From positions 85,852,069 to 85,916,068 of the forward strand of contig CM062820.1 in the NCBI GenBank assembly GCA_031772625.1: a stretch of 64,000 bases of DNA, read 5' to 3'. The position numbers and the translations under genes are program-made. This document shows, piece after piece, positions 1 to 10,252 of this stretch (positions are counted from its first letter, which is position 1; each line of letters opens with the position of its first letter). Source of the DNA: Pinus tabuliformis. Taxonomy: Eukaryota; Streptophyta; Pinopsida; Pinales; Pinaceae. The notes beneath the pieces are model-generated. The model was given only the letters and a program-made list of their open reading frames with translations, had not been told where the DNA came from and ran no database searches.

Positions 1-1699
1 TGGCCGAGACCAAGAGCAAGTCTTGGTGGAACCTTTAGTAGGGAGGCTATGATGGAAGGGACTCGTGGTGATGATGATATGGTTGGGTGACCGAGTTCAC
101 TAGATCAAAGATTGCAGACTTGGATGAGGATGACCGATTGTTGTGATGGGTCTACTTGGTTGGACTGCATGGGCAACCTAGTCATGGATATCAGGTTGGA
201 GATATGGAACATGGCAGTCTTATGCAGGGACATTGTGCAGGAGCACTTGTAGAGGTGTCACTTATGGGCATCCAATGAAGAGTTCCAAGGCAGGAATGCT
301 GTGCAGGTGGATTTGTTGTTGTGACATGGAGATGTTTTACTTATGAGCCGATGGAGAGGTTGTGCACTCTTGTACAACAAGGCCATGGACTTGGATGGAG
401 TTGTGAGCAGACTATGGAGCATTCCTACTACATGGAGGGCTGAGGCATCTTGTAGAGACCTTTGGGCCGAGACTTGTATGCTTGTTGAGATGTTGGTTGG
501 AGATGACTCATGGAGCTCATGATGACATGAGGTTGTGACTTCCAGGGAGACTTCATATACAATGGACTTGGAGGATCTGATGCATTAAGGAGCTGAGGTC
601 AGAGACTTTGATGCAGGATGGGGTGCATACTTCCAAGTACATGTATGGGTGTGGCTTGGAAGAGTGACTTGATGTGGAGGATCGATATGAGACACTTTGG
701 AGTGATGGAGTTACGACGATGATGATGCCTTGGTGGCAACACTTCGGCATGGGTTGAGCCGAGATACAACCACCTTTGACACATGGGAGCTGATTGATCT
801 ATGATCATGGGCAGCACATGGATAGATGAGACATGTGTATACTTGTTTCTATGGCAGACTTGAGGGATGGCACATTGCAGATATGATGGAGGTTGCTTCA
901 TGGACCTGGATGTGGCACATCGAGAGTCGGTTCGATGAGATGGTCTCTTCATATGGAGGAGATACACATATGGATGATGATGTTGGGATAGATGCCACTG
1001 ATTTCATGTAGCACATTGACACCAAACATCATGGACAACATGTTGCAGATGAGATGAGGGCTACTTCATGGACCTGAGCATGGCTTGCTTCTATGGAGAT
1101 GGACTCTTGATTGAGTTGATGATGTGATGGGATGTTCTGAGAAACGACTGATGGTGGCATGAGGATGTTCACTCTCATGGTTTGAGCGGGACAGTTGGAC
1201 TGATCACCCGACTAGTTCAAACATGGGGACGCGTAGTGTATAGAGATGTGTTAGCATTGTGTTGGAGTATCATGGCAGCAGTTCACATGAGGACGAAACA
1301 TGATGAGGTCGACACGAGAGGTTGCAGGAAGCATGTAGCTTGAGATGGAGGGGCCAACCTTCCACGATGGGGAGCAGCATGTGGAGATTGTGACAGGGTG
1401 ATCGATGGTCATGGATTGAGATGATTTCCGATGTATGACATATCGATGAGGTGTATACCTTGGTATGGTGATCTTGGTGACATATGGTTGTCGGGATGAG
1501 ACATGATGGAGACAGTGGTTCTACATATGTTGCAGGGATGTTTGCAGTATGTGGAGGAGTTGACATCATGGATATTGTTGATCTTAGTGGATGGCTACCA
1601 GGATGGTATGTTGTCGAGGACGACAACGATTTCAGGTGGAGGAGGATGTAACGACCTGCAGTTCCTGGGCGCACGGACGGACGATGCATGCGTGCGGAT
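1..1699. other. G-rich non-coding tract, no gene
   Basis: No reading frame here looks like a protein. The plus strand is rich in G and in short words such as CATGGA, GATGGAG and GTTGCAGATG. A piece near 871-915 recurs in altered form near 1040-1085, both containing CTTCATGGACCTG, so the tract is built from weakly conserved internal repeats. It may be the non-coding interior or terminal repeat of an old large element, but no boundary can be seen. Confidence 0.4.
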
Positions 1700-2680
1700 G
1701 GACAAGTGAGACTGCGGTTCGGTTGGAGGACGAGCTCACGACTTGGTTGTGCGATGTGTTAGGCGCATAATGAAAGGTGGGAAAGTTACTTATACGCGTG
1801 AGAGCGTGTGTTAACTTGTATGGAGGCCGACCTATGTTTATGAGGGAGACGACATGCGTTTGGAGACTTTGCGATAACGTTTGGGGCGTTGGGCGAGTCG
1901 GCTGGGCAGCCAGACTTCGCCCTACGCTTGGATATATATTGTGGAGCGTTTGCTCTCATTTGACATCAACTCAAACGCTCAACACATTCGCTCTACAAGG
2001 TGAAGGTGCAATTTTAGTGTGCAAGTCTAAGGGAAGGCGCAGATTTAGTATGCGCCCATTCTTGGGCAGGTGTGCACGATAAAGCGCGGTTGTGGGTGAA
2101 GGTGCAGGCAGGAGCGCCCGGTGGTTGGGTGAGGGCGTGCACGGGTGTGTGGCGCCCGACGGACGGTTGAGGCGTGCATGGGTGTGTGGCGCCCGGTTTG
2201 TGCGATGACTTGGCACGGGTTCTTGGTTGACTCGGGTGAGCGCCCGCCCATCGTGCAAGTGTGCACGGTGACTTGGTGAAGTGTTGAGATTGTGAACGGA
2301 GGTGTGTCTCGGGTGGAGGTGCCTGTGTGTGTTGACTTGGAGGCGCGCCTGAGTTGGGAAAACAATACGATCATGCGATGAGGTGAACGAAGGGTTGGAG
2401 AGTTGTGCAACAACCGTGCGAAGGTGCCGACGAGCTGGGCAACCGAGTTTGCCAAAGTTATGAAAATTTGGCTGTATAAATTTGGAGTTTCCCAAGGACT
2501 TAGCCTATACTTTGTAAAAGTGGAAAATTTTATATATATTGATATTCAGGCAGACTCATATTGCAGGGAGTTGCCCCTCCCTTTATACTGTTGTGCATTT
2601 CTCTTGTATAATGTTGTTATTTCAATGTTATGGGCTTTCACTTGCATAAAGGAAACATAATAATACTTGGTAACGAAAAA
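1700..2680 (+). other. GC-rich tract with promoter-like look, possible old LTR
   Basis: Base composition changes sharply to GC-rich DNA with many GCGCCC words, then ends in an AT-rich part with short T- and A-runs around 2460-2680. A TATA-like word lies at 1931-1940. This order (GC-rich upstream part, TATA, AT-rich end) is typical of plant LTRs, but no partner LTR, TG/CA ends or target duplication could be found in the window. This is a weak inference only. Confidence 0.25.
2134..2195 (+). repeat. two 25-bp direct repeats
   Basis: A 25-bp unit (2134-2158) returns at 2171-2195 with one difference. Both copies end in GTGTGTGGCGCCCG. They are spaced 37 bp apart inside the GC-rich tract and have no coding meaning that I can see. 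Confidence 0.7.
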
Positions 2681-3545
2681 TAAACTAAGTATGGAATGTT
2701 AGGCGTAGTCTACAATCGTAAGTATTGGTGAAAAGAAAACGACTGGTAGTGCCGCACCTCGCTATAAGCGGTTGAAAGAGTACCGCAGGTGTAGGGGTGT
2801 GACAGGTTCCCTCCAGGACTAACCAAACTTGCTTTGCACGCATGCCCTGATTTTTTTCGAAAATGAAAAAAAGAAAAAAGAAAAAAGAAAAGAGCAAAAA
2901 GTGTCCCTAGATTTTGTGGATCCATTTTTAGCAGCTGGGGGTTACATGCAAAATCCATTTTAGAAACCTCCTGCCAAGTGTCGTCTTTTCCTAGATTTTT
3001 GGCATGTGAGTCATAACCTCAATCTTGTCAAAACTATGTATTCTACACTTTAGAGCTCATTCATCACTTGCATCTTGGAGCTCTGGCATCCCCCATCACA
3101 TCTAGGAGCATTTGACACACCCATGTCATCTTTTTCTCTGTAAGTCCAATTTTCATGTCTTTTGCTCCTTTTCTATTGCTTTTTGTATTTCGGTTTGTGT
3201 GGGTGTTGTTTGCTTGGTTTCATTTAACACTTTCTATAGTTTTAATTCATGTTAGCTTGTAGAAGCATTGTTTTAAGTTTTCCATTGCATCTCCTTGCAG
3301 TCGCATGGAAGACACTGTTTTTGCACTAATGGTTGTCGTTATGGCGGATCACTTCACACACTTACTTATTTTCCCATTTACTAAATACTGCACTCACTGA
3401 TTGCATGCATCTTCATTCACTCATGTCTGTGCTCACCTTCACACATGAATTCAACCGTTACAGTTTTTTAGTCGCTTGTCGACAGGTCTGGGCTGCCTTG
3501 GCCCAAACCTTGCCTTGCCCGGTTTGCACTACACAATTTTGGGAT
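2681..3545. other. spacer with purine tract, no gene
   Basis: No gene is seen. An A/G tract lies at about 2864-2898. From about 3000 the base composition turns T-rich. A GTAAGT-like donor near 3140 and a T-rich stretch ending in TTGCAG near 3300 would be compatible with an intron of about 160 bp upstream of the decayed coding region that resumes after the GO1 insertion. That is speculation from splice-like words only. Confidence 0.35.
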
Positions 3546-3550
3546 GGAAG

Positions 3551-4859
3551 TGTTGGCATTATGATTCAAGTGTTGTCCTTGATGGAAACTCACTCAGAGG
3601 TTGGTACAGATGCTCAGAAGTTGGTACAGGAGATGGCAACTTAATCAGAAGACAGATCCTAGTACAGCTTGCCAAGGAAGTTCATACACGCAGGTTTGTT
3701 AAGACCAAGTCGCGTGTACACGCAGGTTGGCTTCAGAAAAAGCGCGTGTATGTGGAAAAGTACCTTTGGTCCATGGCGGTTAGTCCTTGGAAGTTGTGCC
3801 TATGGTTTCGGACCATTGTGTCTCGACGGGCGTGTCGATCCCTAGTTTTGAAGTTGATGGTATTGTGTTTCTATGGTTTTGGCTCTTGGTATGGAACAAG
3901 GCCTAAGGCTATATAAGGAGAAGATCACTAGGCAAAGATGTAGTGTGGGTGTCTGACGCAGTGAGAGGATCTGGTATTGCTGGTTATCTGTTCGGGACGC
4001 TTGGCAAGGGTCGGATCTGACAGCAAAGGCAGAAGTAATCATTTCTAGATCTGCACGCGGGTTGCCTTTGGAGAAAGCGCGTATACACGCGGTTTTGGTA
4101 CAGTGAAGTAGCGTATGCATGATAAGTGTTGATATTTCAGGTTGCTGCTGATTCTGGTGGTTGTTGCAGAGTTCTAGATTCTGGTTTGGGTTCTGTGTTC
4201 TTGATGACAGGGTTTCAGTGATTCGGTATTGGGTTGTTTAATGAATTATGATGCAAGTATAAGTTGATGATTGTATTGCGGTAATGTTTGCTTTGTACTC
4301 TTGGATCCAGTATGAAAATGTATGAAACGTGGTCCCTGAAGGTTGTAGGGTCAGCACCTACGTACTAGTAAATGGATCAGCTAGTACAAGAGCTGAGGGG
4401 GTTGTAGCTCCCTTCCAAAAGTAGTTGGAAAACGAGAGAGGGTTGTAGCCCTCTGCAGGTTGTAGCCTGCGTGCTGGTAAAGGACTGCACCAGTACATTG
4501 TAAAAGAAGTTTCTCATTAAAGAAGAAAGAGACAAATTGCAGCAGGTGGTTTTCACCCACATTGGGTTTCCACCTTATATCATGGTGTTCATGTGTGTGG
4601 CTTTTGTGTGATGATCTATTCTGTTATATTGCACCTGTTTACTGTTAATATGCTTAATAATATCCTGATGCATTTACTGAAGATAAGATTAACTGAATCA
4701 TAAGATCTCTGCATATACGCTAGTTGCTTTAGACACAGTCGCGTGTACACGCGGGTTAACTTAACTGAAGTCGCGTATATATTTCTGAGTATGAAATTGA
4801 AAAGTTTTATCTGATCTGATAATACTGATTCACCCCCCCTCTCAGTATTATTTCCAACA
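3551..4859 (+). repeat. GO1 5' LTR
   Basis: Starts TGTTGGCATTATG and ends TTTCCAACA. It is almost identical to 7617-8928. It contains several copies of a palindromic motif CGCGTRTAYACGCG (3711-3725, 4078-4093, 4738-4755, and half-sites near 3740 and 4770), and a run of GTTGTAG words at 4340-4470. A TATA-like TATATAAGG lies at about 3910-3918. Confidence 0.95.
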
Positions 4860-4861
4860 GT

Positions 4862-4873
4862 TGGTATCAGAGC
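4862..4873 (+). other. GO1 primer binding site
   Basis: TGGTATCAGAGC follows the 5' LTR after two bases and is complementary to the 3' end of plant initiator methionine tRNA, the usual primer of Copia elements. Confidence 0.92.
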
Positions 4874-4920
4874 AGGTCCTTCAGAGAAAGCTTGATCGCT
4901 TGAAGGAAAAGATCCATCAA

Positions 4921-6777
4921 ATGGCTAATCCAGAAAGAGAGGCACACATAAGGCCACCAGTCTTTGACGGGAACAATTTTACTCACTGGAAGATAAGAAC
5001 CACTGCATATCTACAGTCGCTTGGAGCAGAAGTTTGGGGAATCGTAGAAGGAGGATACAAATTCCCATCAGCAACTCCTACAGATCCAGCAGAGAAAAAG
5101 CAATATGAGCTCAATGCCAAAGTAGTTACTGTCCTATTGAGTACTTTGACTCAATCAGAATTTATGAAGATCATGCATCTCAAATCAGCTAAGGAAATAT
5201 GGGACAAAATCGTTACAAGCTACGAAGGAGATGATCAGGTAAAAATAGCAAAGCTTCAAACTCTCAGAATCCGATATGAAACTCTTAAGATGCGAAGTAA
5301 TGAAAGCGTAGCTAATTATTTCCTGCGTATGGATGAGATTGTGAATTGTATGAGGGATCTGGGTGAAGAATTTGAGGAAGTTGTCTTAGTTCAAAAGGTT
5401 TTGAGATCTCTGTCTACTAAATTTGATTCTAAAGTATCTGCCATAGAAGAAAAGGAGAATGTGCGGAAAATTACCATGTCACAGCTTCACGGGATCTTAA
5501 CTGCTTTTGAAATGCGACAAGAGGTACCACCAGAGGCCGCATTCGAAGTGTCAGAGGAAGAAGATGAGGTAAATTTTGTCAAGAATCTTGAACGGGGATC
5601 TGGACGGTTCAAAGATAAGCTACCTTTCAAATGTTTTCTATGTGGTAGAGTTGGTCACTATGCTGCTAGATGTCCTCATAACAAAGAAAAGATATATGAA
5701 GAAGATGGTAGAAGCTATTATACCCATATTAAAAGTTCATTAAATGATAGTGAGGATATTAGAAGTCTCATGGCACATAAGAAGAAGAATGCTTCATCCA
5801 ATAATAGCGAGGATATTAAAAGTCTCATGGCACATGAAGAGAAGAATGCAGAAACTGAAGAAGTTGCCAAACTAAAAGAACTATTGGAGACAGAAACCAG
5901 GGTAAGGGAGAAATTGCAGGATATAGCAAAAGATCAGAGCACAACTATTCAGAGACTTGAATCAAAGATCCTCTCTCTAAAAGAAGATCTTGAAGATCAA
6001 GAACATGAAGTGATCAAACTAAAGCGACAAGTGGAAGACGGGAGAAAAGTTGAAGAAGACCTAAGGAAGCAGTATCTGAAAAAGGAAGAACAACATCAAG
6101 TTGAGGTAAATATCTTGAAAGGTAAACTAGAAGAAAAGGATAAGCTTTTACGATTTCAAGATAGTTCTAAAGTCTTGGATGATATTCTTAATAGTCAAAG
6201 ATCTCCTGCTATCAAGACTGGTCTTGATTTTCATGAATATGTTGAAGGTGAATCTAGTTCACAAGGTGAGACAAGAAACTCTAATGAGAAATCTGAAATG
6301 CTCAAGGAACAACCAAGGAAAGAAATTCCTCAAGGAAGATCCTTTACTCCTAACTATGGACGTAATAGACGATTATTTCCTCCGCTGAATAATGTTGAAT
6401 GTTGTGTATGTCATAATCTTGGACATGTTGCAGCCAGATGCAGAAGTAGAATGGTTCAAGAAAGATCATCGCATCCCAGGTACTTCAGAGGGTATTGCTT
6501 TGCCTGCAATGCATATGGACACAAAGCAATTGATTGTGATAGAAGGAACATGAAAAATATAAGGTGCTATACATGCAACAACTATGGGCATAAAGCAAGG
6601 GAATGCAGGAGCAGATTTCAAAATTCAAGACAAGAGGACCATACATCATCACAGTTGCAGGAATTGAAGAAGACAGAGACAGAAAGGTGTGGGATAACTC
6701 AGTCAGCTGACATAACAGACACAGGGGAATCTGAAAGTGATGAAATTCAGTATTCCATCCTGCATACGCTTATATAA
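4921..6777 (+). CDS. GO1 Gag-like protein, coiled coil and four zinc knuckles
   Basis: This 618-residue protein is the only product of GO1. The start at 4921 is the first ATG after the primer site; the open frame extends upstream but without ATG. Residues about 10-210 match the plant Copia Gag domain (motifs FDGNNFTHWK, AKEIWD, LRSLSTKFD). A zinc knuckle CX2CX4HX4C sits at 238-251. A long charged coiled coil follows at about 310-415. Next comes the motif LDDILNSQRSP near 420, which I associate with the extended Gag of SIRE-like Copia elements. Three more knuckles lie at 494-507, 526-539 and 549-562. Two near-identical short blocks with DIRSLMAHKKK/DIKSLMAHEEK lie near residues 295-325. The predicted role is to coat and package element RNA in cytoplasmic particles. 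No enzyme domain is present. The expanded coil and knuckle set is larger than in ordinary Copia Gag. Confidence 0.9.
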   Translation: MANPEREAHIRPPVFDGNNFTHWKIRTTAYLQSLGAEVWGIVEGGYKFPSATPTDPAEKKQYELNAKVVTVLLSTLTQSEFMKIMHLKSAKEIWDKIVTSYEGDDQVKIAKLQTLRIRYETLKMRSNESVANYFLRMDEIVNCMRDLGEEFEEVVLVQKVLRSLSTKFDSKVSAIEEKENVRKITMSQLHGILTAFEMRQEVPPEAAFEVSEEEDEVNFVKNLERGSGRFKDKLPFKCFLCGRVGHYAARCPHNKEKIYEEDGRSYYTHIKSSLNDSEDIRSLMAHKKKNASSNNSEDIKSLMAHEEKNAETEEVAKLKELLETETRVREKLQDIAKDQSTTIQRLESKILSLKEDLEDQEHEVIKLKRQVEDGRKVEEDLRKQYLKKEEQHQVEVNILKGKLEEKDKLLRFQDSSKVLDDILNSQRSPAIKTGLDFHEYVEGESSSQGETRNSNEKSEMLKEQPRKEIPQGRSFTPNYGRNRRLFPPLNNVECCVCHNLGHVAARCRSRMVQERSSHPRYFRGYCFACNAYGHKAIDCDRRNMKNIRCYTCNNYGHKARECRSRFQNSRQEDHTSSQLQELKKTETERCGITQSADITDTGESESDEIQYSILHTLI

Positions 6778-7616
6778 TGAAGACAAGTCGCGTATATACG
6801 CGAGTTACAGGCTGCAAAGTCGCGTATATGGAGAAAGGGCAGCAGAACAGACCCAGGTTCAGTCATGGTTGGCTCAGGCTCAGGGGGAGCAGAACAGACT
6901 CAGGAAATGGTTCAGACATGGTTGGCTTACACTCAGGGGGAGAATATTCTTCAAATAATGCATTGTTGGCATTATGGTTAGAAGGTGTTGATAAAGTCTA
7001 TGAAGCTAAATGATACATCTTACTGTTTAGGAATGGTATTGCAGGCTGATGCTTATGGTACAAATCATGATGCTGTTGGTGGCTTTCATAAGTCTTGGTC
7101 TAGATATTTCATCACTATGTCATGTATCTCTTTTATGATGTCAAGGTCATGTAACGGCCTATGTTGGTTTCCCCACTATGCCTGGGATGAATGATGAAAT
7201 GTTCATGTATTATCATGTATCTTCACATGGTTAGGTGGATGAGTCAATATTGGTATATCCCCACTAGGTTGGGTGATGAATGTATGTTGAGTCTTTTGGT
7301 GATAGGAAGGTCTTCTATGATGTATAAGTCTTTGTTCTTCTTGAAGAACATCTTTTGCAGATCTTGCCTACAGTCAAGGGGAGCATGAACAGCACAATTC
7401 AGCAAGAGCAGGATGGATAGATTGGTACACTTTGGCATACACAAAGGGGGAGCACATTTGGAGATTTCAGCATGTACTCAGGGGGAGTATGGACAGCAGT
7501 ATGGACAGGAGAGGGTATACCAAAGAAGAGAATATCTTGGTCCACCCTTTGCCCTTGATGTCAAAGGGGGAGAGTGACTTGGTGTGGTGGTTGCCATCAA
7601 GTCCAAAGGGGGAGAT
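6778..7616 (+). other. GO1 3' untranslated region with repeated polypurine-like tracts
   Basis: Non-coding. Two half or full copies of the palindromic CGCGTATATACGCG motif lie at 6784-6830. At least seven G-rich purine tracts of the form CAGGGGGAG or AAAGGGGGAG occur at about 6880, 6934, 7375, 7442, 7477, 7562 and 7605; only the last touches the 3' LTR and is the functional polypurine tract by position. At 6964 the sequence TGTTGGCATTATGG repeats the LTR start, so part of this region may be derived from an older terminal repeat. Confidence 0.75.
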
Positions 7617-8928
7617 TGTTGGCATTATGATTCAAGTGTTGTCCTTGATGGCAACTCACTCAGAGGTTGGTACAGATGCTCAGAAGTTGGTACAGGAGAT
7701 GGCAACTTAATCAGAAGACAGATCCTAGTACAGCTTGCCAAGGAAGTTCATACACGCAGGTTTGTTAAGACCAAGTCGCGTGTACACACAGGTTGGCTTC
7801 AGAAAAAGCGCGTGTATGTGGAAAAGTACCTTTGGTCCATGGCGGTTAGTCCTTGGAAGTTGTGCCTATGGTTTCGGACCATTGTGTCTCGACGGGCGTG
7901 TCGATCCCTAGTTTTGAAGTTGATGGTATTGTGTTTCTATGGTTTTGGCTCTTGGTATGGAACAAGGCCTAAGGCTATATAAGGAGAAGATCACTAGGCA
8001 AAGATGTAGTGTGGGTGTCTGACGCAGTGAGAGGATCTGGTATTGCTGGTTATCTGTTCGGGACGCTTGGCAAGGGTCGGATCTGACAGCAAAGGCAGAA
8101 GTAATCATTTCTAGATCTGCACGCGGGTTGCCTTTGGAGAAAGCGCGTATACACGCGGTTTTGGTACAGTGAAGTAGCGTATGCATGATAAGTGTTGATA
8201 TTTCAGGTTGCTGCTGATTCTGGTGGTTGTTGCAGAGTTCTAGATTCTGGTTTGGGTTCTGTGTTCTTGATGACAGGGTTTCAGTGATTCGGTATTGGGT
8301 TGTTTAATGAATTATGATGCAAGTATAAGTTGATGATTGTATTGCGGTAATGTTTGCTTTGTACTCTTGGATCCAGTATGAAAATGTATGAAACGTGGTC
8401 CCTGAAGGTTGTAGGGTCAGCACCTACGTACTAGTAAATGGATCAGCTAGTACAAGAGCTGAGGGGGTTGTAGCTCCCTTCCAAAAGTAGTTGGAAAACG
8501 AGAGAGGGTTGTAGCCCTCTGCAGGTTGTAGCCTGCGTGCTGGTAAAGGACTGCACCAGTACATTGTAAAAGAAGTTTCTCATTAAAGAAGAAAGAGACA
8601 AATTGCAGCAGGTGGTTTTCACCCACATTGGGTTTCCACCTTATATCATGGTGTTCATGTGTGTGGCTTTTGTGTGATGATCTATTCTGTTATACTGCAC
8701 CTGTTTACTGTTAATATGCTTAATAATATCCTGATGCATTTACTGAAGATAAGATTAACTGAATCATAAGATCTCTGCATATACGCTAGTTGCTTTAGAC
8801 ACAGTCGCGTGTACACGCGGGTTAACTTAACTGAAGTCGCGTATATATTTCTGAGTATGAAATTGAAAAGTTTTATCTGATCTGATAATACTGATTCACC
8901 CCCCCCCCTCTCAGTATTATTTCCAACA
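7617..8928 (+). repeat. GO1 3' LTR
   Basis: Near-identical copy of 3551-4859 with the same ends. The target duplication GGAAG follows at once. Confidence 0.95.
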
Positions 8929-9308
8929 GGAAGGCTCTCCCTTCTTCCCAAAAATTGCATAGATCTTGTCTAGCATTGGCCTCCCAGAATTGCTCTGCGG
9001 AATTTAGAGAGGTAGTGCCCCGTTGTCCCCCAGAATTGCGCAGATGCAGTTTTACCGAGTTGCAGTCAAACCGATTGAAACTGTGCATTACGTAGTTTCA
9101 GTCATTAGCAAGCCAATCTCGACTTTTATTTGCGTAGTTTCAGTAGTTAGTCAGTTCACTGACAATCCAGATTGTGTTCTCCGCAGTTCTAGGAGTCAGT
9201 CTCCCAACCTCCCGATGAAAATTGCGCAAATCCTCGAGTCAGTCACCCAGGTGTGTTGCATGTCAATCCTCAAGTTGCTTTTGGTTTTCAACTGATAGTT
9301 TTCTTTCA

Positions 9309-10126
9309 ATGAGTGTTTCTCTATCTCCAGTTATTACAGATGTTCAACAGTCTCTCAATAGTAAAGGTACAATGGCTTTCAAGAGAGTAGGGTCAAAGGA
9401 CACCGTTGAGAGTGCAACTGGAGATGTGGTTGAGCAAGTGTCTATGAGCTTGCCCATCTATGAAGACACTAAGCTTTTCATAGACAAGGAGATCAAGATG
9501 AAATGGCAAGACATCAACGACATCTTTTCAGGAAGATTTGAGGAGAATTTGGAGGGCCGTAGGGTCTATGTCAACATACACAAGTCTGGTTTGACCCAGA
9601 TTGCATGCAGGTATCCCGTGTTTCCTCATGCGAACATGATCTACTCGATTTTCTCGAATACTGATCTAAAGACAATGGTGTTGAGCAGTGTTAGTGGAGC
9701 AGAACTTGCTACCTTCAGGGAAAAGGACTTTGAGGTGATGTATCACTTGCCGCACCAGTGGTTATAATGGATGCACCCTTCACTAGGCCTAACAATAGTG
9801 AGAATTCAAGAGACATCTTGAAGAGCTGGGTGAAAGAGCCATGTAAGTTCAGGACAACACCCAACCAGGTTTACAAGACAAGGATACTGCAAAAAGGATA
9901 TAATCTCTTGGTCATCTTTTCATGCCGCTTATACGGCCAAGAGAATACAGAAACATTCCCACATAGTTGGGTGATTATGTTGGATCAGTTAGCGAACGAA
10001 GGAAGACCTTTCAACCAGTCCGATATGTTAGCTCTCCGGTTGAAGGAACAAGTAACAGAAGCTCGACATCTACCCAAGGGTCAGGATTATTCTCCTGTAA
10101 TGAATCAGTGCAAGGCTCGAGATTAG
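9309..10126 (+). pseudogene. decayed coding region of unknown family, 5' part
   Basis: The frame starting at ATG 9309 reads as convincing protein: a serine-rich start, then a globular stretch containing RRVYVNIHKSG and FREKDFEVMYHLP, followed in the next part by ILKSWVKEPCKF and FPHSWVIMLDQLANEG. I do not recognise the family. It could be a host gene or the non-enzymatic ORF of a large retroelement, because no transposase, polymerase or known host domain is visible. The region is broken. Its continuation appears at 13402-16016 after an inserted, doubled Copia fragment. The GO1 element lies just upstream and probably separates it from its original 5' flank. Confidence 0.5.
9783..10085 (+). repeat. 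300-bp duplicated segment, copy A
   Basis: Matches 13402-13701 with roughly 90% identity by eye. Both copies begin at CTAGGCC and end in CCAAGGGT plus a few bases. The two copies bracket the Copia fragment block, so the arrangement arose by duplication together with that block rather than by simple insertion with a short target duplication. Confidence 0.85.
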
Positions 10127-10252
10127 AATGAAAAGAAATGTTGCGAAGCTTTCACGACATTGGCTTGCAAGTATCACCAACATGTGAATGATTACACCAC
10201 CATTTGCCCCATATTATTTAATTTTTCAGTAAAAATTTTGGAACATATTCAC
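10086..10252. other. short spacer
   Basis: Leads from the decayed coding region into AT-rich DNA. Nothing else is recognised. Confidence 0.4.

Larger units (their letters stand above)
3551..8928 (+). mobile_element. GO1: young Gag-only LTR retrotransposon (Copia-type)
   Basis: A complete 5.4-kb LTR element. It has two LTRs of about 1.31 kb, each with TG...CA ends. Perfect 5-bp target duplications GGAAG lie at 3546-3550 and 8929-8933. A methionine-initiator-tRNA primer site is at 4862-4873 and a polypurine tract at 7605-7615. The interior codes for one Gag-like protein and nothing else: no protease, integrase, reverse transcriptase or RNase H is present. By hand I count about three base differences between the LTRs plus a C-run length change, so the insertion is very recent. 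It looks whole for its type. It must borrow the enzymes of another element. Gag-only LTR elements of this design have been described in plants under the name TR-GAG. It sits in the upstream flank of the decayed coding region at 9309. Confidence 0.93.

Noticed and set aside
599-1689. Open minus-strand frames in the first 1.7 kb
   Set aside because: Low-complexity, histidine/serine/proline-rich translations caused by G-rich repeats on the other strand. No domain, no consistent start.
1971-2495. A 174-residue minus-strand frame rich in H, P, R and T
   Set aside because: Arises from GC-rich repeated DNA. The overlapping frame is equally open, which is typical of composition and not of coding.
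4861-4920. GO1 Gag beginning at 4861
   Set aside because: The first codon there is TTG and the stretch overlaps the primer binding site. ATG 4921 is the sensible start.
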